Part shown: positions 22,811-34,602 of the stretch, in pieces
Position numbering within the stretch: the first letter of the stretch is position 1
How the letters are laid out: each line of letters opens with the position of its first letter
Source of the DNA: Coccinella septempunctata
Taxonomy: Eukaryota > Arthropoda > Insecta > Coleoptera > Coccinellidae
Assembly: GCF_907165205.1 (NCBI RefSeq)
Contig: NC_058189.1
Coordinates: 17,420,001-17,484,000, forward strand
Direction of reading: 5' to 3'
DNA length: 64,000 bases
The notes under the pieces: model-generated
Database searches by the model: none
Told to the model about the DNA's origin: nothing
Seen by the model: the letters and a program-made list of their open reading frames with translations, nothing else
Made by a program: the position numbers and the translations under genes

Positions 22811-25800
22811 TTAATCTCTTTTTAATTGATCTCTTGGTCTCCTTCGGTAAATTCGCATTCTCCTTTTGTCCTCCTCTGGGTCGTAGTCCACTATAGGGAT
22901 GGGCAAACGTGAAAAAAATATCGATATATATTGTATCGATATTTCTCGACAGTATCGATATATATCGTGAAAAAATATCGATATTTCGATATATTAGAAT
23001 ATTCGGGATGAAACACAGATTTGGAAGTGTTGTCAATATTTTTATTATTTGAATATATCGGTTTAACGATATAGGTATACCAAATTTGTGGTTACCCATG
23101 AGCTTTATTGAAATATTCGGAATGAAGCACAGATTCGGAAGTGTTATGAATATTTTTATTATTTAAAATACAAAACTGATATCAATTACTATTTTAAGTG
23201 CAAATTGCACGTGCACTCCTTTTCTTTTCGTTTAGAACTACTGTCACAAAGCGTAACAATGATCTACCCGTACCGTAGATATATTGAACTCTATGGGAAC
23301 CCATATGGGAACTCTATGGAAACCCATAGAGTTCAATGCGTAGATACGAAGGATTGAACTTAAGTTAACCCAATACACCACTCATTGTCGTGGTCGCTAT
23401 ACTACACACTAAACATATCAGATCAACGATGTGCGACACATGGAAAAATATCGAAATTTGATATTTCGAAATTAATATCGATAGTCGATAGTATCGGAAT
23501 TCAAAATATCGACGATATTTATCGATTATTTTTTTAAAAAATATCGATATTTCGATATATCGATATTTTTAGCCCATCCCTAGTCCACTAGTCTCCTGAG
23601 TTCTTGATTCGGATGGTTTTTCGCTGTTTCGAATAATTTCTCTGCTTTTCTGTTCATGAATTCCGTTATGGTTTCCCATTTCAGGTCCTTATGAATCTGT
23701 CTATTCCTGACAAACCAAGGTGCATCTATTGCACATCGTAGCAGCTTGTTTTCAGTGGCCTGAATTCTTTTGATATGGCTCTTTGCCGCGAAACCCCAGG
23801 CAACTGATCCATAAGTCAGTTGAGGCCTAGCAACGGCTTTGATTATCTTCAATTTTGTCTCTTTCGACATGTGGCTTCTTCTTCCTATCATAGGATAGAG
23901 TCTATTCATCGCTGCTTTCGTTTTGTCGATTGCTTGTTTGATATGACTTTTCCAGGTAAGTCCTTTGTCAAGCGTTATTCCTAAATATTTGGCTTCATTT
24001 TTCCAGTCGATTTCTTCGCCGTCAACATCCAGTTTTGTTGTGGGTCGCAGTCTTCTCTTCTGTAGTAATATTGCTTGGCTCTTTTGTCCATTGAGCTTGA
24101 TTTTCCACTTTATGCACCAGTCATTTGTTTCGTCAATCGACTCTTGTAGAACTCGTTCTATTATTTCAGGGTTTCGGTGTCTAGTTGCTATGCCTGTATC
24201 GTCAGCATATAACGTTAGCATAGTTCTTGGATTTTTCGGAATATCGTGGATGTATATGTTGTACAGAAGTGGCCCAAGTACTGATCCTTGGGGTACTCCA
24301 GCCTCTATATCTCTTGTTGAGGAGCATTCTCCTCCCACTTTTACGTAAAATCTTCTATTTTTGAGATAATTCCTGATCAACTTGCATATTTTGATCGAAT
24401 ATCCAGCACATCTCATCTTATATATTAATCCTTCATGCCATACTCTGTCGAATGCTCTGGCGTCTAGTAAAATAAGACCTGTAGCTTGTTTATTTTGGAA
24501 TCCCTCTGTTATGTACTCTGTGAGCCTTAATAATTGTTGTTCTGTTGAATGCTCTCTTCTGAATCCGAACTGTTCTGGTGGTATTAGTTCCAGATTTTCG
24601 GTTTCCTCGTTTAGCCTCGTGGCGATAATTCTTTCTACCACTTTTCCTAACGCCGACAGTAGACTTATCGGTCTGTAGTTTTGTGGAAACTTCTTCTCTT
24701 TGAATGGTTTATTGAATACTATGACTTCTGCTGTTGTCCATTTTTCTGGGTAGTGTTCTGTCCTCATAATTCCATTCGCGATATTTGTTAGAGCGGCTAT
24801 ACCTTTTCTAGGTAATTTCTTTAACATAACATTCGTTATTTTATCGCTTCCGGGAGCTTTCCTCTTCTTCAAACTTCTAATTATTTCCCTGATTTCATTT
24901 GGCGATGTTGGCTTGTCTATTTCAGCAGTCGCTGGTAATTCATCCATTTCTTCTTCATTTTCTTCAACCAGTTCTTCCAAATCTTCATTATCGTCGTCTA
25001 TCCTGTAATTTATTCTCGATTCTCGTTCGATCGAGTCCGCCAATGCATCTGCCTTATCAGTATTGGTATAAGCCATTTCCCTTTCTCCGTGTAGGGGTGG
25101 AATTTTAGTCTTTTCTCCTCGTAGGCTTTTTTGCATTCTCCATGCAGAATGATCGATTGTATTCAGTTCTTGAACCCTTTTGTTCCATCTGCTTGTTCTT
25201 AGATCTTTCAGGGCATTTTTCAGAACTTGGCTATGTCGGTTGAGGTTCCTTCTATTTAGATCATTTTTGTTCATCCTATATATTCTTCTAAGTCTTCGAT
25301 TTTCTTGTGTAAGATCTTTTACTTCTTTAGGCGTATCGCCATGCGGATGACTTGGTGCTGGTCTCTTCACTCTTCTCGTGCTTTTTTCGTAAGCTTTCAA
25401 TATAATGTCTTCCAGTTTATCAACCGCACATTCCAGATCGTCTGGAGTGCTTATTGTTGGAATTTCTGTTATTTCCGATTGTATTAAATGGCTGTATTTA
25501 GTCCAATTGGTATATTCTCTTATTTCCAGCAGTTTTTCTCTTGGTTCTTCTCCAATTGTCAATTCCACGGGATTGTGGTTTGAGGTTCCATCTTCCAAAG
25601 TTTCAATCGAGCATTCTTGAGTTATATTTTTCAATATCGCGATATCTATTACATCTGGTATTCCTCTTCCAAAAGCAAGATATGTCGGTAGCTCTGGTCC
25701 AATAACTATGGCATTTTGTTTTTCGGCGAAATCCTAGAGTTTTTTGCCATTTCTATTCTCTGTTATGCTATTCCATAATGGGGATTTACAGTTGAAATCT

Positions 25801-26225
25801 CCGATGGAGATTTTCGGGTTTGATCCTTCCAATATGTTGTTTATCTCTTCTTCCAATAGATTGTTTTGTGGTGGCTTATACGCCGAGGTTATTTCGACTC
25901 TTTGTCGATTTAATTCGGCAACAATCGTCACTTTTTCTGTTTTTCCTTGTGTTTCGTCGGATCTACTTTTAAAGTAGTGTTTCAGATCTGTTCTCACCAA
26001 TATTGCTACTCCTCCTCCGGTGTTTGTAATTCTGTCACATCTATATGTTTCATAATTCATGAAATTCAGTCTTCTGTTCCGGTTTATTCTTGTTTCCTGT
26101 AGGGCTATAATATCAGGTTGTCTTTCTGATATTATTTGTTCTATCTCGGCTTTCCGAGTGTTGATCCCGTTTATGTTCCACGAGATTATCTTGAGGGATT
26201 TCTTCCTAATATCCGTAAGGTCCAT
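22811..26225 (-). pseudogene. ORF2 endonuclease/reverse transcriptase, copy F, one stop codon and MITE interruption
   Basis: Apart from one nonsense change at about 25735 (TAG replacing the lysine codon in the KLKDFAEKQ segment), the loss of one residue within the RT (LLDARAF instead of LLDVARAF) and the MITE at 22894-23582, the frame is nearly continuous. Endonuclease motifs (ISWNINGINTRKAE, IALQETRI, ISIGDFNCKS, SNHNPVEL) and RT motifs (AGVPQGSVLGPLLYN, LYADDTGI) are retained. The last residues lie beyond the MITE in 22811-22893. Confidence 0.85.
22894..23582. mobile_element. 689-bp hAT-like MITE rich in ATCGATAT, target duplication GTCCACTA
   Basis: Terminal inverted repeats TAGGGATGGGC are perfect over 11 bases, and the 8-base GTCCACTA flanks both ends (22886-22893, 23583-23590). 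Subterminal regions on both sides are packed with variants of ATATCGATAT, which pair with each other and may be transposase-binding sites. There is no transposase frame. It interrupts the end of the copy F ORF2. Confidence 0.85.
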
Positions 26226-27592
26226 TAATTCAGTTTACTGAATAATGCTTGGAGTTTTTTCTCCATTTCCCTCTCAATTTTCAACATTATCTTGTTGAAA
26301 ATTTTTTCTGTGAAGATATCTAAATCATCGGCTGATTCAGATATCTTTTTCTTCTCCTGTTGACTGTTCACAGCCTGTTTCATTTTAAGTTTTTTCTGTC
26401 CTTCTTTTTTTCTGGACGGGTTTTGGAGTTTCCCTCTTCTTTTCCTGCTCTGTAGGTTGGGTCTTCGCTACTTCCTGAATTTTTTGTTCAGAAGTTGTTG
26501 TTTTTGTTACCTTCTTTTTCTGTTCAACTGATTTTCGGGAATTTTTTTTTCTGGTCACCAACTTGAACTCGCTACATCCTTTGTAGCTAGCTGGATGGCC
26601 CTCTCCACATAAGACGCATGTGGCATTTCTCTCTTCACCTTTTCTGGTGAGTGTGCAGTCATTGCTGCTATGACTTCCTGAGCACTTCACGCATCTCCAC
26701 GGGAAGGAGCATTTGTTTTGTGCATGTCCGTACCTTTGGCACCTAAAGCACTGACTTGGACTTTCAGGCCTCTTTTTATGTTCAACCACAATACAGAGGT
26801 TGTAGAGTCGCTTCACTTCGAAGATTTCCTTTTTCTGGGTTTTAACCAGGTAGAGAGGTATTGGCTTCTTTGTCATTGTCGATGTCATTCTGGACACCTC
26901 AGCGTCTGATATTCCCTGGAATATCAGGTCGTCCTTAATCAACGCAATATCAGCGTCGATTGGTAAATGCCTAATAACGGCATATATCTTCTTCTCCTCC
27001 TCCACGCGATGATTTTTATACCGTCTTTAACTGTAGTTGCACGGTTGTAATTTATCCTTTTTGTGTAGCGAGCTTTAGATATCTCTACCCAATCTGAGGT
27101 ACCCATCATCGTGATGGGTGGAATTTTATCTCTTTTAGGCACTTCCGTTGCCTTCTTGACAGTCTCCTCATCAGAAGAGGAGCTTTCTTTTCGCGCGCGT
27201 TTAGTTGGGGGCGCGTTCTGGGTTTTAGCAACTTGAGTTGCAAAATTTTTCTTCTTTTCCGGTTCTGGAGCTACTTCCTGTTTGGAGGAATTTTTGGGGA
27301 CCGCTACCGGCTTTGCAATTTCTGCAAATGTGGGGGATTTCTGTGCCGTAATCTGTTTTGCAATTTCAGCAAGACTAGGGGATTGAGGCGCTTTATTCTT
27401 GTTAACTTCCTCTCTCAAGAGGCGTATCTCCCCGACCAACTGAGACACGGTTTCAGTCAGTTTATTTATTTGAGCCTTCAACTGCCCATTCTCTTCTTTG
27501 AGCCTTACAAGCTCCTCGTGTTCGCCTTCGCTGAATTCTTCAGCATCGGTCGCTTCCATGTAGGAACCCTCATTATCTGAGGTTTCCGACAT
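26225..27592 (-). pseudogene. ORF1 (gag-like), composite element copy F, frameshifted
   Basis: The start MSETSDNEGSYMEATDAEEF is as in family A, with an inserted segment of two KQITAQKSPTFAEIAK-like repeats also present in copy D. Relative to copy D about 70 bases are missing near 27003, within the PRE_C2HC-like domain, which shifts the frame. The zinc knuckles are present (CFRCQRYGHAQNKC, CVKCSGSHSSNDC), the third lacks one residue (CGEGHPASYKGC), and another frame error follows near 26406 in a T-run. The stop overlaps the ORF2 ATG (TAATG). Confidence 0.8.
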
Positions 27593-28065
27593 GGTTTTAT
27601 ACTCAAAAATCTCAAAATATCAAACAATTTGAAAATAATGAAATATTCAGAAATCTTCACTGGAATAGTCTAATATAAAACTTTGGTATAAAGCCGAATG
27701 TTTTATACGCTATGAGAAAAATCAGAAAAGAGATACGAAAAATAAGCTCACCTGATGTTTTCTGCAGTACCAACGAGAAAAAAAAATTCTCTGGACACTT
27801 AGGATGAACACCAACTTTGAAAATTTTAACGAATTAAAATTCCGATAACAAATATAGAACCTACACAAACTTCACAGACGGAATCAAATATTCCGTAGCT
27901 TGGTTAGTGGGCACTTTCACCTCCGCTTTCACTTTTACGGCACTGTGACACTTCGACTTTCTCGTCCGCTTTCTCTTTTATAGCACTAGGAGCACTGTAG
28001 CACGTCTTCTCTTGTCAAGCGAATGAGTCGGAATGTTTCTACCTATCCAGCATATGCAGCAGACT

Positions 28066-28551
28066 GCGGCTATAATTGTACTTCTTGGTGTTGATTGCTT
28101 TGGAAATCTCTACCCAATCTGAGGTGCCCATCATCGTGATGGGTGGGATTTTGTATTTTCTAGGCTCTAAAGGTGCTTTTTTGGTATTTTCCTCGTCTGA
28201 CGAGGAGATGTCTATACGCGCGCGTTAGATGGGGGCGCGTTTTGAGGTTTAGCAATCAGCGTTGATTGATTCCTCTTAATGTCAGAAGTGACATTATTTC
28301 TCGCTGCCGAAATCGCAATTTCGGCAAATGCCCCTACATTTTTCGGCGCTGAAAGCTTACTTATTTCTTCTTTCGCAAGGCGGAGTTCATTAACAATTGG
28401 CGGACTGTTTCATTCAGTTTGCAATTTGAGTTTTCATTTGCTCGTTATACTCCCGTAAAGTAGTCTGTCCTTCAGACTCATTCTCGCTGAAGTCATCGAC
28501 TTCTTCTGAAGCTTCCATGTAGTCCATGTCATTATCTGACGTCTCCGACAT
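28066..28551 (-). pseudogene. ORF1 N-terminal half, copy O
   Basis: The start at 28551 gives MSETSDNDMDYMEASEE, similar to the family A ORF1 start, then an acidic stretch and the beginning of the coiled coil. A frameshift near 28414 follows, and further down the minus strand the segment KIPPITMMGTSDWVEISKA is recognisable before the 12-base target duplication of the composite insertion. It continues at 20883. Confidence 0.65.
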
Positions 28552-28780
28552 GGCTAAACGTTTTAGTTTTTTACAAAGTTGGTAAATATGAATGAGAGAG
28601 AAAAGAACGAAAATCACCAATTATTATATAGAAAAAGTCGCACCTGATGTGATTTGCACAACCAACGATCTTTGATCTGGAGTGTATACAACACAACACA
28701 ACAAAACTCATTCACAAAACTCTCCCGAATAATCAGTATTTAATCAAATTCCTTCGTCGTGTAATCAAAAAATCACTCAA

Positions 28781-28815
28781 CACGTCTACTCGCTTCGACG
28801 TCTCGCACTGAACTG
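28781..28815 (-). promoter_or_regulatory. Internal promoter of copy O (initiator plus DPE)
   Basis: On the minus strand CAGTTC is the initiator (A at 28814) and AGACGTG lies exactly at +28 (28787-28781), a perfect DPE consensus. An upstream TATATATAGAG at about 28831-28841 may be incidental. Confidence 0.6.
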
Positions 28816-29021
28816 CAAAAAAAATTCTCTATATATACGTTTGGAGATATTAACAATTTGAGGATCCAAACTAATTAACCAATCCACAATCGCCGAAAAT
28901 ACCTCTGAATAAAATATATTTTTCCTTCTCTTCGGATAGGAAATACGTGAATTTCATTCTCGGGACGATCAAAAATACGCAGAAACTTTAATTATCCAGG
29001 GCAGAAAGAAGTGAGAATATA
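28816..29021. other. Short non-coding stretch
   Basis: Host DNA upstream of copy O and left of the mariner-like MITE; no gene seen. Confidence 0.3.
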
Positions 29022-29564
29022 CAGGGTGTCCCAAAACTAGTGAATCAAACGTCACACCACGATAGAGTGAACCAAATGCTATTGAATGACATAAATATTA
29101 GTTCAACGAGAATGTCTCGTTTCCAAAATTATCCGAATTTTATGAAAATACGTTAAGTTGCCACTTTTCGAACATTTGTTTTCAATCACAGGGTCAGTCT
29201 GTGACGGAGGATAGCGATTTTAAATCATATTAATCCTAGATTTTTGTTTTATCGCACCTAATTAAAATTATTTCAAGTAGTTAATCGAAAACCCAAGTAA
29301 ATGTAAAAATATGTTTTTTCTACATATGTAATTTTTATTACTCAGAATAAACCTGCATCTTTAGGGGTGATAATATGGTAAAAAAACGCTGTCCTTTATC
29401 ACAAATTGGCCCTGTGATTAGAAAAATAGACCGAAAATCGGCAATTTCAGGTTAAGTTTTTTTGAAAACGGTACATTTTCGCTACTAATGTTGGTGTCAT
29501 TCGATAGTATTTGATCTACTCTACCGTGGTGTGACGTTTGATTCACTAGTTTTGGGACACCCTG
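29022..29564. mobile_element. 543-bp mariner-like MITE with long terminal inverted repeats
   Basis: The ends CAGGGTGTCCCAAAACTAG and its inverse pair over almost 50 bases (further on through GAATCAAACGTCACACCACG), with TA on both flanks (29020-29021, 29565-29566). There is no transposase. The end sequence is of the type seen in insect mariner-like elements. Confidence 0.85.
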
Positions 29565-29585
29565 TAGAAATATACATAAAAAAGA

Positions 29586-29660
29586 AGGCCTCGAGTTGTT
29601 GGGCAGCCTTTCAAAGTGAATGCTCTTCGTACCAGAAGTACGTGTTCAATCCCCACAAGA
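29586..29660 (+). other. tRNA-like stretch, possible SINE head or tRNA pseudogene
   Basis: CTCGAGTTGTTGGGCAGC resembles an A box with D arm, and TGTTCAATCCC at 29643-29653 resembles a B box, about 45 bases downstream. The anticodon arm is not convincing and a full cloverleaf does not close, so this may be the degenerate 5' head of a tRNA-derived SINE. Confidence 0.3.
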
Positions 29661-29861
29661 TATTGCTACACCAACAATCAAACCAGCAATATTGGAAATA
29701 TAAATGATCATTTTTATCCCAAAACTTGGATTGCCGCAAGAAATTTTAGTAAATAACCTCTATTCAGGCACAAGTTATTCAGAATTCAGAAAACAGCAAA
29801 ATTCCAATGAGAGTCAAATTGTATTAAATCTCTATATATTTCGTCAACTATCGTTGACTTC

Positions 29862-29991
29862 TATGAAGTTAAGGGTTTTTAGTTGGTCTCGAGCTCAAGA
29901 GAGTGAGAATCCCCACAATGTTCCCCCTCAGGAGAGGGTGTGTTCGTCTGTCTTGCAGATTTTCTCCCTGCTACACCAAAAAAAAATCTTT
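29862..29991 (+). mobile_element. Solo 3' tail of a family A/B-type Jockey element
   Basis: Only the last 130 bases are present, from CTATGAAG (as in the family B 3' UTR) to CTACACC and nine A. The hairpin CCCTC-AGGA-GAGGG is intact at 29925-29938. This is an extreme 5' truncation, as expected when target-primed reverse transcription aborts early. Confidence 0.75.
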
Positions 29992-29994
29992 CCC

Positions 29995-30500
29995 CAGTAA
30001 ATACCCTTAGGAACAGTATCAACCTCAAATACCCCAAACGAGTTACTGAAGAACGATTTATTCAGGCAGCAAAGAAAATACACGGGCTTACTTGTATGGC
30101 TATAGTTGCATTGAACCCCAAGGGGGGTAGTGCAAGTGGCCAAACCGATAGGTAAGACGACGCTCCGTTTTTTTTATATATCATTGGAACTTCAGTATCC
30201 GTCTACACCCTTCCTATACCAGAGTCTGAGTTCCACCCCTACTGTCAATAACGTACTGCTGGTGTGGATACCCAGTGGGTACAGAAGGCACTTTGGGGTG
30301 GCTACCCTTCGTAGAATTCTCCCGCTCGTGATCGTATTCAGCCCTACGGTTACTGAAGCACTCTGCTGGTGTGGATACCCGGGGAGTGCCGAACGCGCCT
30401 AAGGGTGAGCCGTCGTAATTCTGTGTCGTCGTATTTCATCCCCTTACCTTGCTGAGGTCCAATACCTGTCCGTTAAGTGTGCGTCTTAGGTTCTGGCTGG
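29995..30500. other. GC-richer non-coding stretch with a 107-bp-spaced direct repeat
   Basis: CTGCTGGTGTGGATACCC occurs at 30256 and again at 30363, each followed by a diverging GGG(T/A)-rich segment. No gene is recognised. Base composition is more GC-rich than the neighbours, which may indicate a repeat of separate origin. Confidence 0.35.
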
Positions 30501-30519
30501 CGAACACGTCCGTAAACCC

Positions 30520-32066
30520 CGTATCACGTTTGAGATAGGATCCTGTTTCATTCTGTCCGTTTTGCCCTGTAAATTCCCTATAATGCCCTTTAAATCTGTC
30601 GGTCATTACTGTCTTTGCAAAAATATTTGAAAAGGTCATCTTCATCAGATTGACCAAATACCTAGATAAATTCAAGATCATTTCTGAGAGTCAATTCGGT
30701 TTTAGACAAGGTAGGTCAACCTCAGATGCCTTGGATGCTTTGATGGAAAATATTTACAAGGCAATTAACAGAAATAGGAAAGTTCTCTGTGTGTTTGTCG
30801 ACTTATCGAAGGCGTTCGACACCGTCAATCATGAGATCCTGCTTAAAAAGTTGTTTCATATTGGAGTGGGAGGTAGTGCTTTTGACTTGCTTAAGAGTTA
30901 TCTAGATAATAGAACCCAAAGAACTAAGATCTATGATGTTGTGAGTGAACCGGAGGTTATTCGTTGTGGCGTTCCCCAAGGAACTGTTTTGGGTCCGCTA
31001 TTGTTCCTTATATATATGAATGATCTGCTGAAGTTAAATATGAAGGGCAAAATAATTTCTTATGCTGATGACACATGTATTCTCTTTGAGCAAAACTCTT
31101 GGATGGAGGTTGGAGAATTGGCGCAAGCGGAACTGAAGATTGTGAAGAAGTGGTTTGATCTAAATCTACTCTCAGTCAAAGAATCCAAATCACACTTCCT
31201 GCCGATTTCATTAAATAGTTCACAACAGCCGAACTTTGAAGCGCTCCTCTTCGACAATATAGTAATAAAAGCAGTGAGATCTGTCAAATACTTGGGAGTT
31301 TATATTGATCGTCATCTGAGATGGGATGTGCACAGCATGGAATTACATAAGAGATTGAGAAAAATAACTTACAGAATTCGTTTGGCCAGGAATTTTCTAC
31401 CTAGGGATTTATGTTTCACTGTTTACTTCGCATTGGTGCAGTCGGTTTTACAGTATGGAATTCGTGCTTGGGGCGGTTTGAGGAAAAAATATTATAACAC
31501 TGTGGAGAGAGCACAGAAGCGACTTATAAAAATCTTATTCAAGAAACCTCGGCTGTACTCTAGTGACAAATTGTATAAGGAATTGAGAATAATGGACCCG
31601 AGGCAGCTATACATAAAAAGTTTGGTATTATCGATCCCCAAAAAACGTCACGAGTTGAATCTCTTGTGTTCTACTTATAACACAAGGCAGACACAAAATG
31701 TGATGGTTAGAGGATTCAGGGTTACCAGGGAGAAGATCAGATCTTCTGCTCTTTATAGATTGCCACAGATCTACAATATTGTTCCCACCTATCTGAAAAG
31801 CCCACAAAGTTACCATTCTCTGAAGCGTAGAACAAGTAGCTGGTTACTTGACTGTTTCTCGAGACAAAACGTTCAAGAACTTTTCTGATGGTTAATTATA
31901 TTATTTGCATTGTGTTTGTAATTTCATAGTCATGCTGCTAATTCACTACTTTGATTGGAGAGAGTTCATACACAAGCCTTAGATGACTTTTCTGAGCTCT
32001 CTCAAATTCTGAATTGTATTGTATGCTTGGGTGAATAAATTATTATTATTATATTATTATTAATTC
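30520..32066 (+). mobile_element. 5'-truncated CR1-like non-LTR element with TTA-repeat tail
   Basis: RT coding begins in a degenerate way near 30540, is open from 30650 to 31888, and is followed by a short 3' UTR ending in an ATT microsatellite (32036-32066), a typical tail of CR1-like elements in place of poly-A. The endonuclease and ORF1 are missing. Confidence 0.8.
30584..31888 (+). pseudogene. Reverse transcriptase, CR1-like element, 5' truncated
   Basis: The RT is in one frame from about 30584 (VITVFAKIFEKVIF, then SQFGFRQGRSTSDALDALM, FVDLSKAFDTVNHEIL, CGVPQGTVLGPLLFLIYMND, SYADDTCILF) to the C-terminal domain (VQSVLQYGIRAWGG, AQKRLIKILFKK). Catalytic aspartates are present. The main open frame (412 residues from 30650) lacks only the first RT block, which is degenerate upstream, and the N-terminal endonuclease. 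It is well preserved, so the insertion is younger than its neighbours, but the truncated copy cannot move alone. Confidence 0.8.
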
Positions 32067-32290
32067 ACTGATCTCGAGTCTTTCACTGTACGAATTTTAT
32101 AATAGTGCAATTTGTGTTTCCTTGTACGAGTCGGCAAATATAATATGTGTACGTTGATTCTGACTTCCACTGGTTGTCGCTAACACCCCAGACACCGAGG
32201 AACCTTGTCTTCGGCTCGTAGGTACCAGGGTAGGTTTGCTATTTTCCCTTTAAGAATAGCTGGCGCTCGAGTACACCTAGAAAAAGCTGT
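32067..32290. other. Short non-coding stretch
   Basis: No gene seen between the CR1-like element and the truncated tail of the family C element. Confidence 0.3.
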
Positions 32291-34153
32291 TACAGTTCGC
32301 GACCCACTAAACCTAACCTGCTTCACATTGGTTCCGGGCATTTGCTTGTAAACCATTTATCCCTTGATCGGTTAATTTCTTCTTGCATATTGTCGTGCTA
32401 GGTTTTTCATGTTCGTCCTTTTCGGATATCTCTTCTTAGTATAGTTTTAATAAGGTTCCGTACTCATTTTAATCTCTCCTTAATTGATCTCGCGGTCTCC
32501 TTTTGTAAATTCTCATTCTTCCTCTGTCTTCCTCCGGATCGTAGTCCACAAGTCTCCTGAGTTCTTCGTTTGGATGTTCCTTCGCTGTTTCGAATAACTT
32601 TTCAGCTTTCCTCTTCATAAATTCGGTGATGGTTTCCCACTTCAAATCTCGATATATCTGTTTGTTCCAGACAAACCAAGGCGCATCTATGGCACATCGT
32701 AGTAGCTTGATTTCTGTTGCCTGAATTCTTTGTATGTGGCTCTTTGCCGCGAATCCCCAAGCACTTGATCCATAAGTCAGTTGCGGTCTAGCAACGGCTT
32801 TGATTATTTTCAATTTTGTCCCATTTGACATGTGGCTCTTTCTACCTATCAGCGGGTAGAGCATATTCATCGCTGCCTTGGTTTTGTCAACGGCTTGTTT
32901 GATATGGCTTCTCCAAGTTAGACCTTTGTCTAGGGTGATACCTAAATATTTCGCTTCGTTTTTCCACTCGATTTCTTTTCTATCTACCTCTAGATTTGTT
33001 GTAGTTCTCAGTTTCTTTTTCTGCAGGAATATCGCTTGGCTCTTTTGTCCGTTGAGCTTTATTTTCCATTTAATACACCAGTCATTTATTTCATCTTCTT
33101 GTAATTTTCCTTTTATGATTTCTGGCTTGCAATGTCGCATTGCGATTCCCGTGTCGTCGGCATATAGTGTCAGCATAGTCCTTGGAGATTTTGGTATATC
33201 GTGAATATATATGTTATACAGTAACGGCCAAGTACTGACCCTTGAGGCACCCCTGCTTCCATATCAAATAATTCCTAATCAACTTGCACAGTTTGATTGA
33301 ATATCCAGCATATCTCATTTTGTAAATCAATCCTTCATGCCATACTCTGTCGAATGCTCTGGCGACGTCTAGTAGTACAAGACCTGTTGCTTGCTTATTT
33401 TGAAATCCTTCTGTTTGTATTATGTGAGTCGCAGTAATTGCTGTTCTGTTGAGTGATCTCTTCTGAATCCGAATTGCTCTGCTGGAATGAGATTCAGATT
33501 TTCAGTTTCTTCTGTCAGCCTCCTAACGATTACTCTTTCTACTACTTTTCCTAGGGCGGACAATAAACTTATCGGCCTGTAGTTTTGGGAGAATTTTTTA
33601 TCTTTGCCTGGTTTGTTGAACACTATGCAGTTTTCCACTTTTTCGGATTGTGTTCAGTCCTCATTATACCGTTTGCAATATTTGTGAGAGCAGCTAATAC
33701 CTTTTCTAGGTAATTTCTTCAACATAGCATTCGTTATTTTATCACTTCCAGGAGCTTTTCTATTTTTCAAGCTTCTGATTATCTCTTTTATTTCAAATGG
33801 AGAAGTTGGTTTTTCTATTTTGTCGTCTACTGGTGGTTCGTCCATTTCTTCTCCGTTGTTCTCTACAAGATCTTCCAGCTCGTCATTATCGTCATCAGGT
33901 CTGTAATTTATTTTCGATCGAGTCCGCCAGTGCTTCTGCTTTATCGATATTCGTATATGCCATTCCTCTTTCTCCGAGGAGAGGTGGTATTTTAGTCTTT
34001 TCACTTCTCAGCCATTTTTGCAATTTCCAAGCAGAATTTTCGATAGTATTTAGTTCTTGAACTCTTTTGTTCCATCTAATTGTTCTCATGTCCTTCAGGG
34101 CATTTTTTAGAACTTGGCTGTGTCGGTTTAGATTTCTCTTATTTATATCTGTT

Positions 34154-34602
34154 GTTCAAACCGCATTTTTTTTTTTTATATTTGTTATTTGGTTCACAAA
34201 CTCCATTTTTCATTTCATTTCAATTAATATCACTCATAATTGACCAATCATTTTTCGTATTTTTCCCGTTCCTTCAAATCTGTCTTTAACGTCTTCGACG
34301 CACACATGAATCAACGCAATTAAAACCGACCAGTCAATTGACATCTACGCATAAGCAAGATGTATCAATAATTTCCACACGATTTTCATCAATTTTCACG
34401 ATTTCTCCACAACCAACAAGAATTTCTACAATTTCTGCAAAGCGGAACATCAAAGCCTTTTGGTTAGAATCCGACTTGTGCGCCACTTCAACCAAGAACA
34501 ACTCAAGAGAGACCAGATCAGTGCAACGGAAAAGGTAGGATTTGAAGGCTTTAAGATCTTTGAAAATTCATATTACAGTCCACTTCAATTCAATCCTACA
34601 AC
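34154..34602 (-). mobile_element. SINE-like or processed insert with internal poly-A
   Basis: The insert interrupts the copy N linker and is bracketed by ATCTGTT (34147-34153 and 34603-34609). On the minus strand it ends in a 13-base A-run followed by TGCGGTTTGAAC. Near its 5' end TTCAAATCC resembles a B box with a weak A-box-like stretch before it, which would fit a tRNA-derived SINE, but a processed RNA copy is possible. No reading frame is recognised. Confidence 0.45.

Larger units (their letters stand above)
20884..28065 (-). mobile_element. Composite family A element (F/G) with duplicated ORF2-3' region
   Basis: One 12-base target duplication (GCGGCTAAAATT at 20872-20883, GCGGCTATAATT at 28066-28077, one mismatch) brackets the whole 7.2 kb. 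Reading on the minus strand: promoter (initiator A at 28034, AGACGTG at 28007-28001), ORF1, ORF2, the family tail cut within GTGGGTC at about 22640, then directly a second partial ORF2 from the RINNRIDDD region to its end, a second full tail and poly-A. The two ORF2 copies differ at several positions, so this is not a simple fresh duplication. A hAT MITE sits in the first copy. Confidence 0.8.
17848..28815 (-). mobile_element. Family A-like Jockey element (copy O/H), doubly interrupted
   Basis: Three separated minus-strand segments form one element: 28815-28066 (5' end to mid ORF1), 20883-20364 (mid ORF1 with zinc knuckles) and 18514-17848 (ORF1 C-terminus and the first part of ORF2). They are separated by the 7.2 kb composite insertion (20884-28065) and by a CR1-like insertion (about 18515-20363). 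Segments join in register with the family A ORF1: the first ends in YNYSR, the next starts with FSRATVVKD; the second ends at CVL and the third starts at CGEEGHPASYKG. The 3' part is lost at 17848, where family B copy L begins. Its 5' sequence differs from copies A1 and D, so it is a related subfamily. Confidence 0.75.

Noticed and set aside
29586..29660. Functional tRNA gene
   Set aside because: Acceptor and anticodon stems do not pair.
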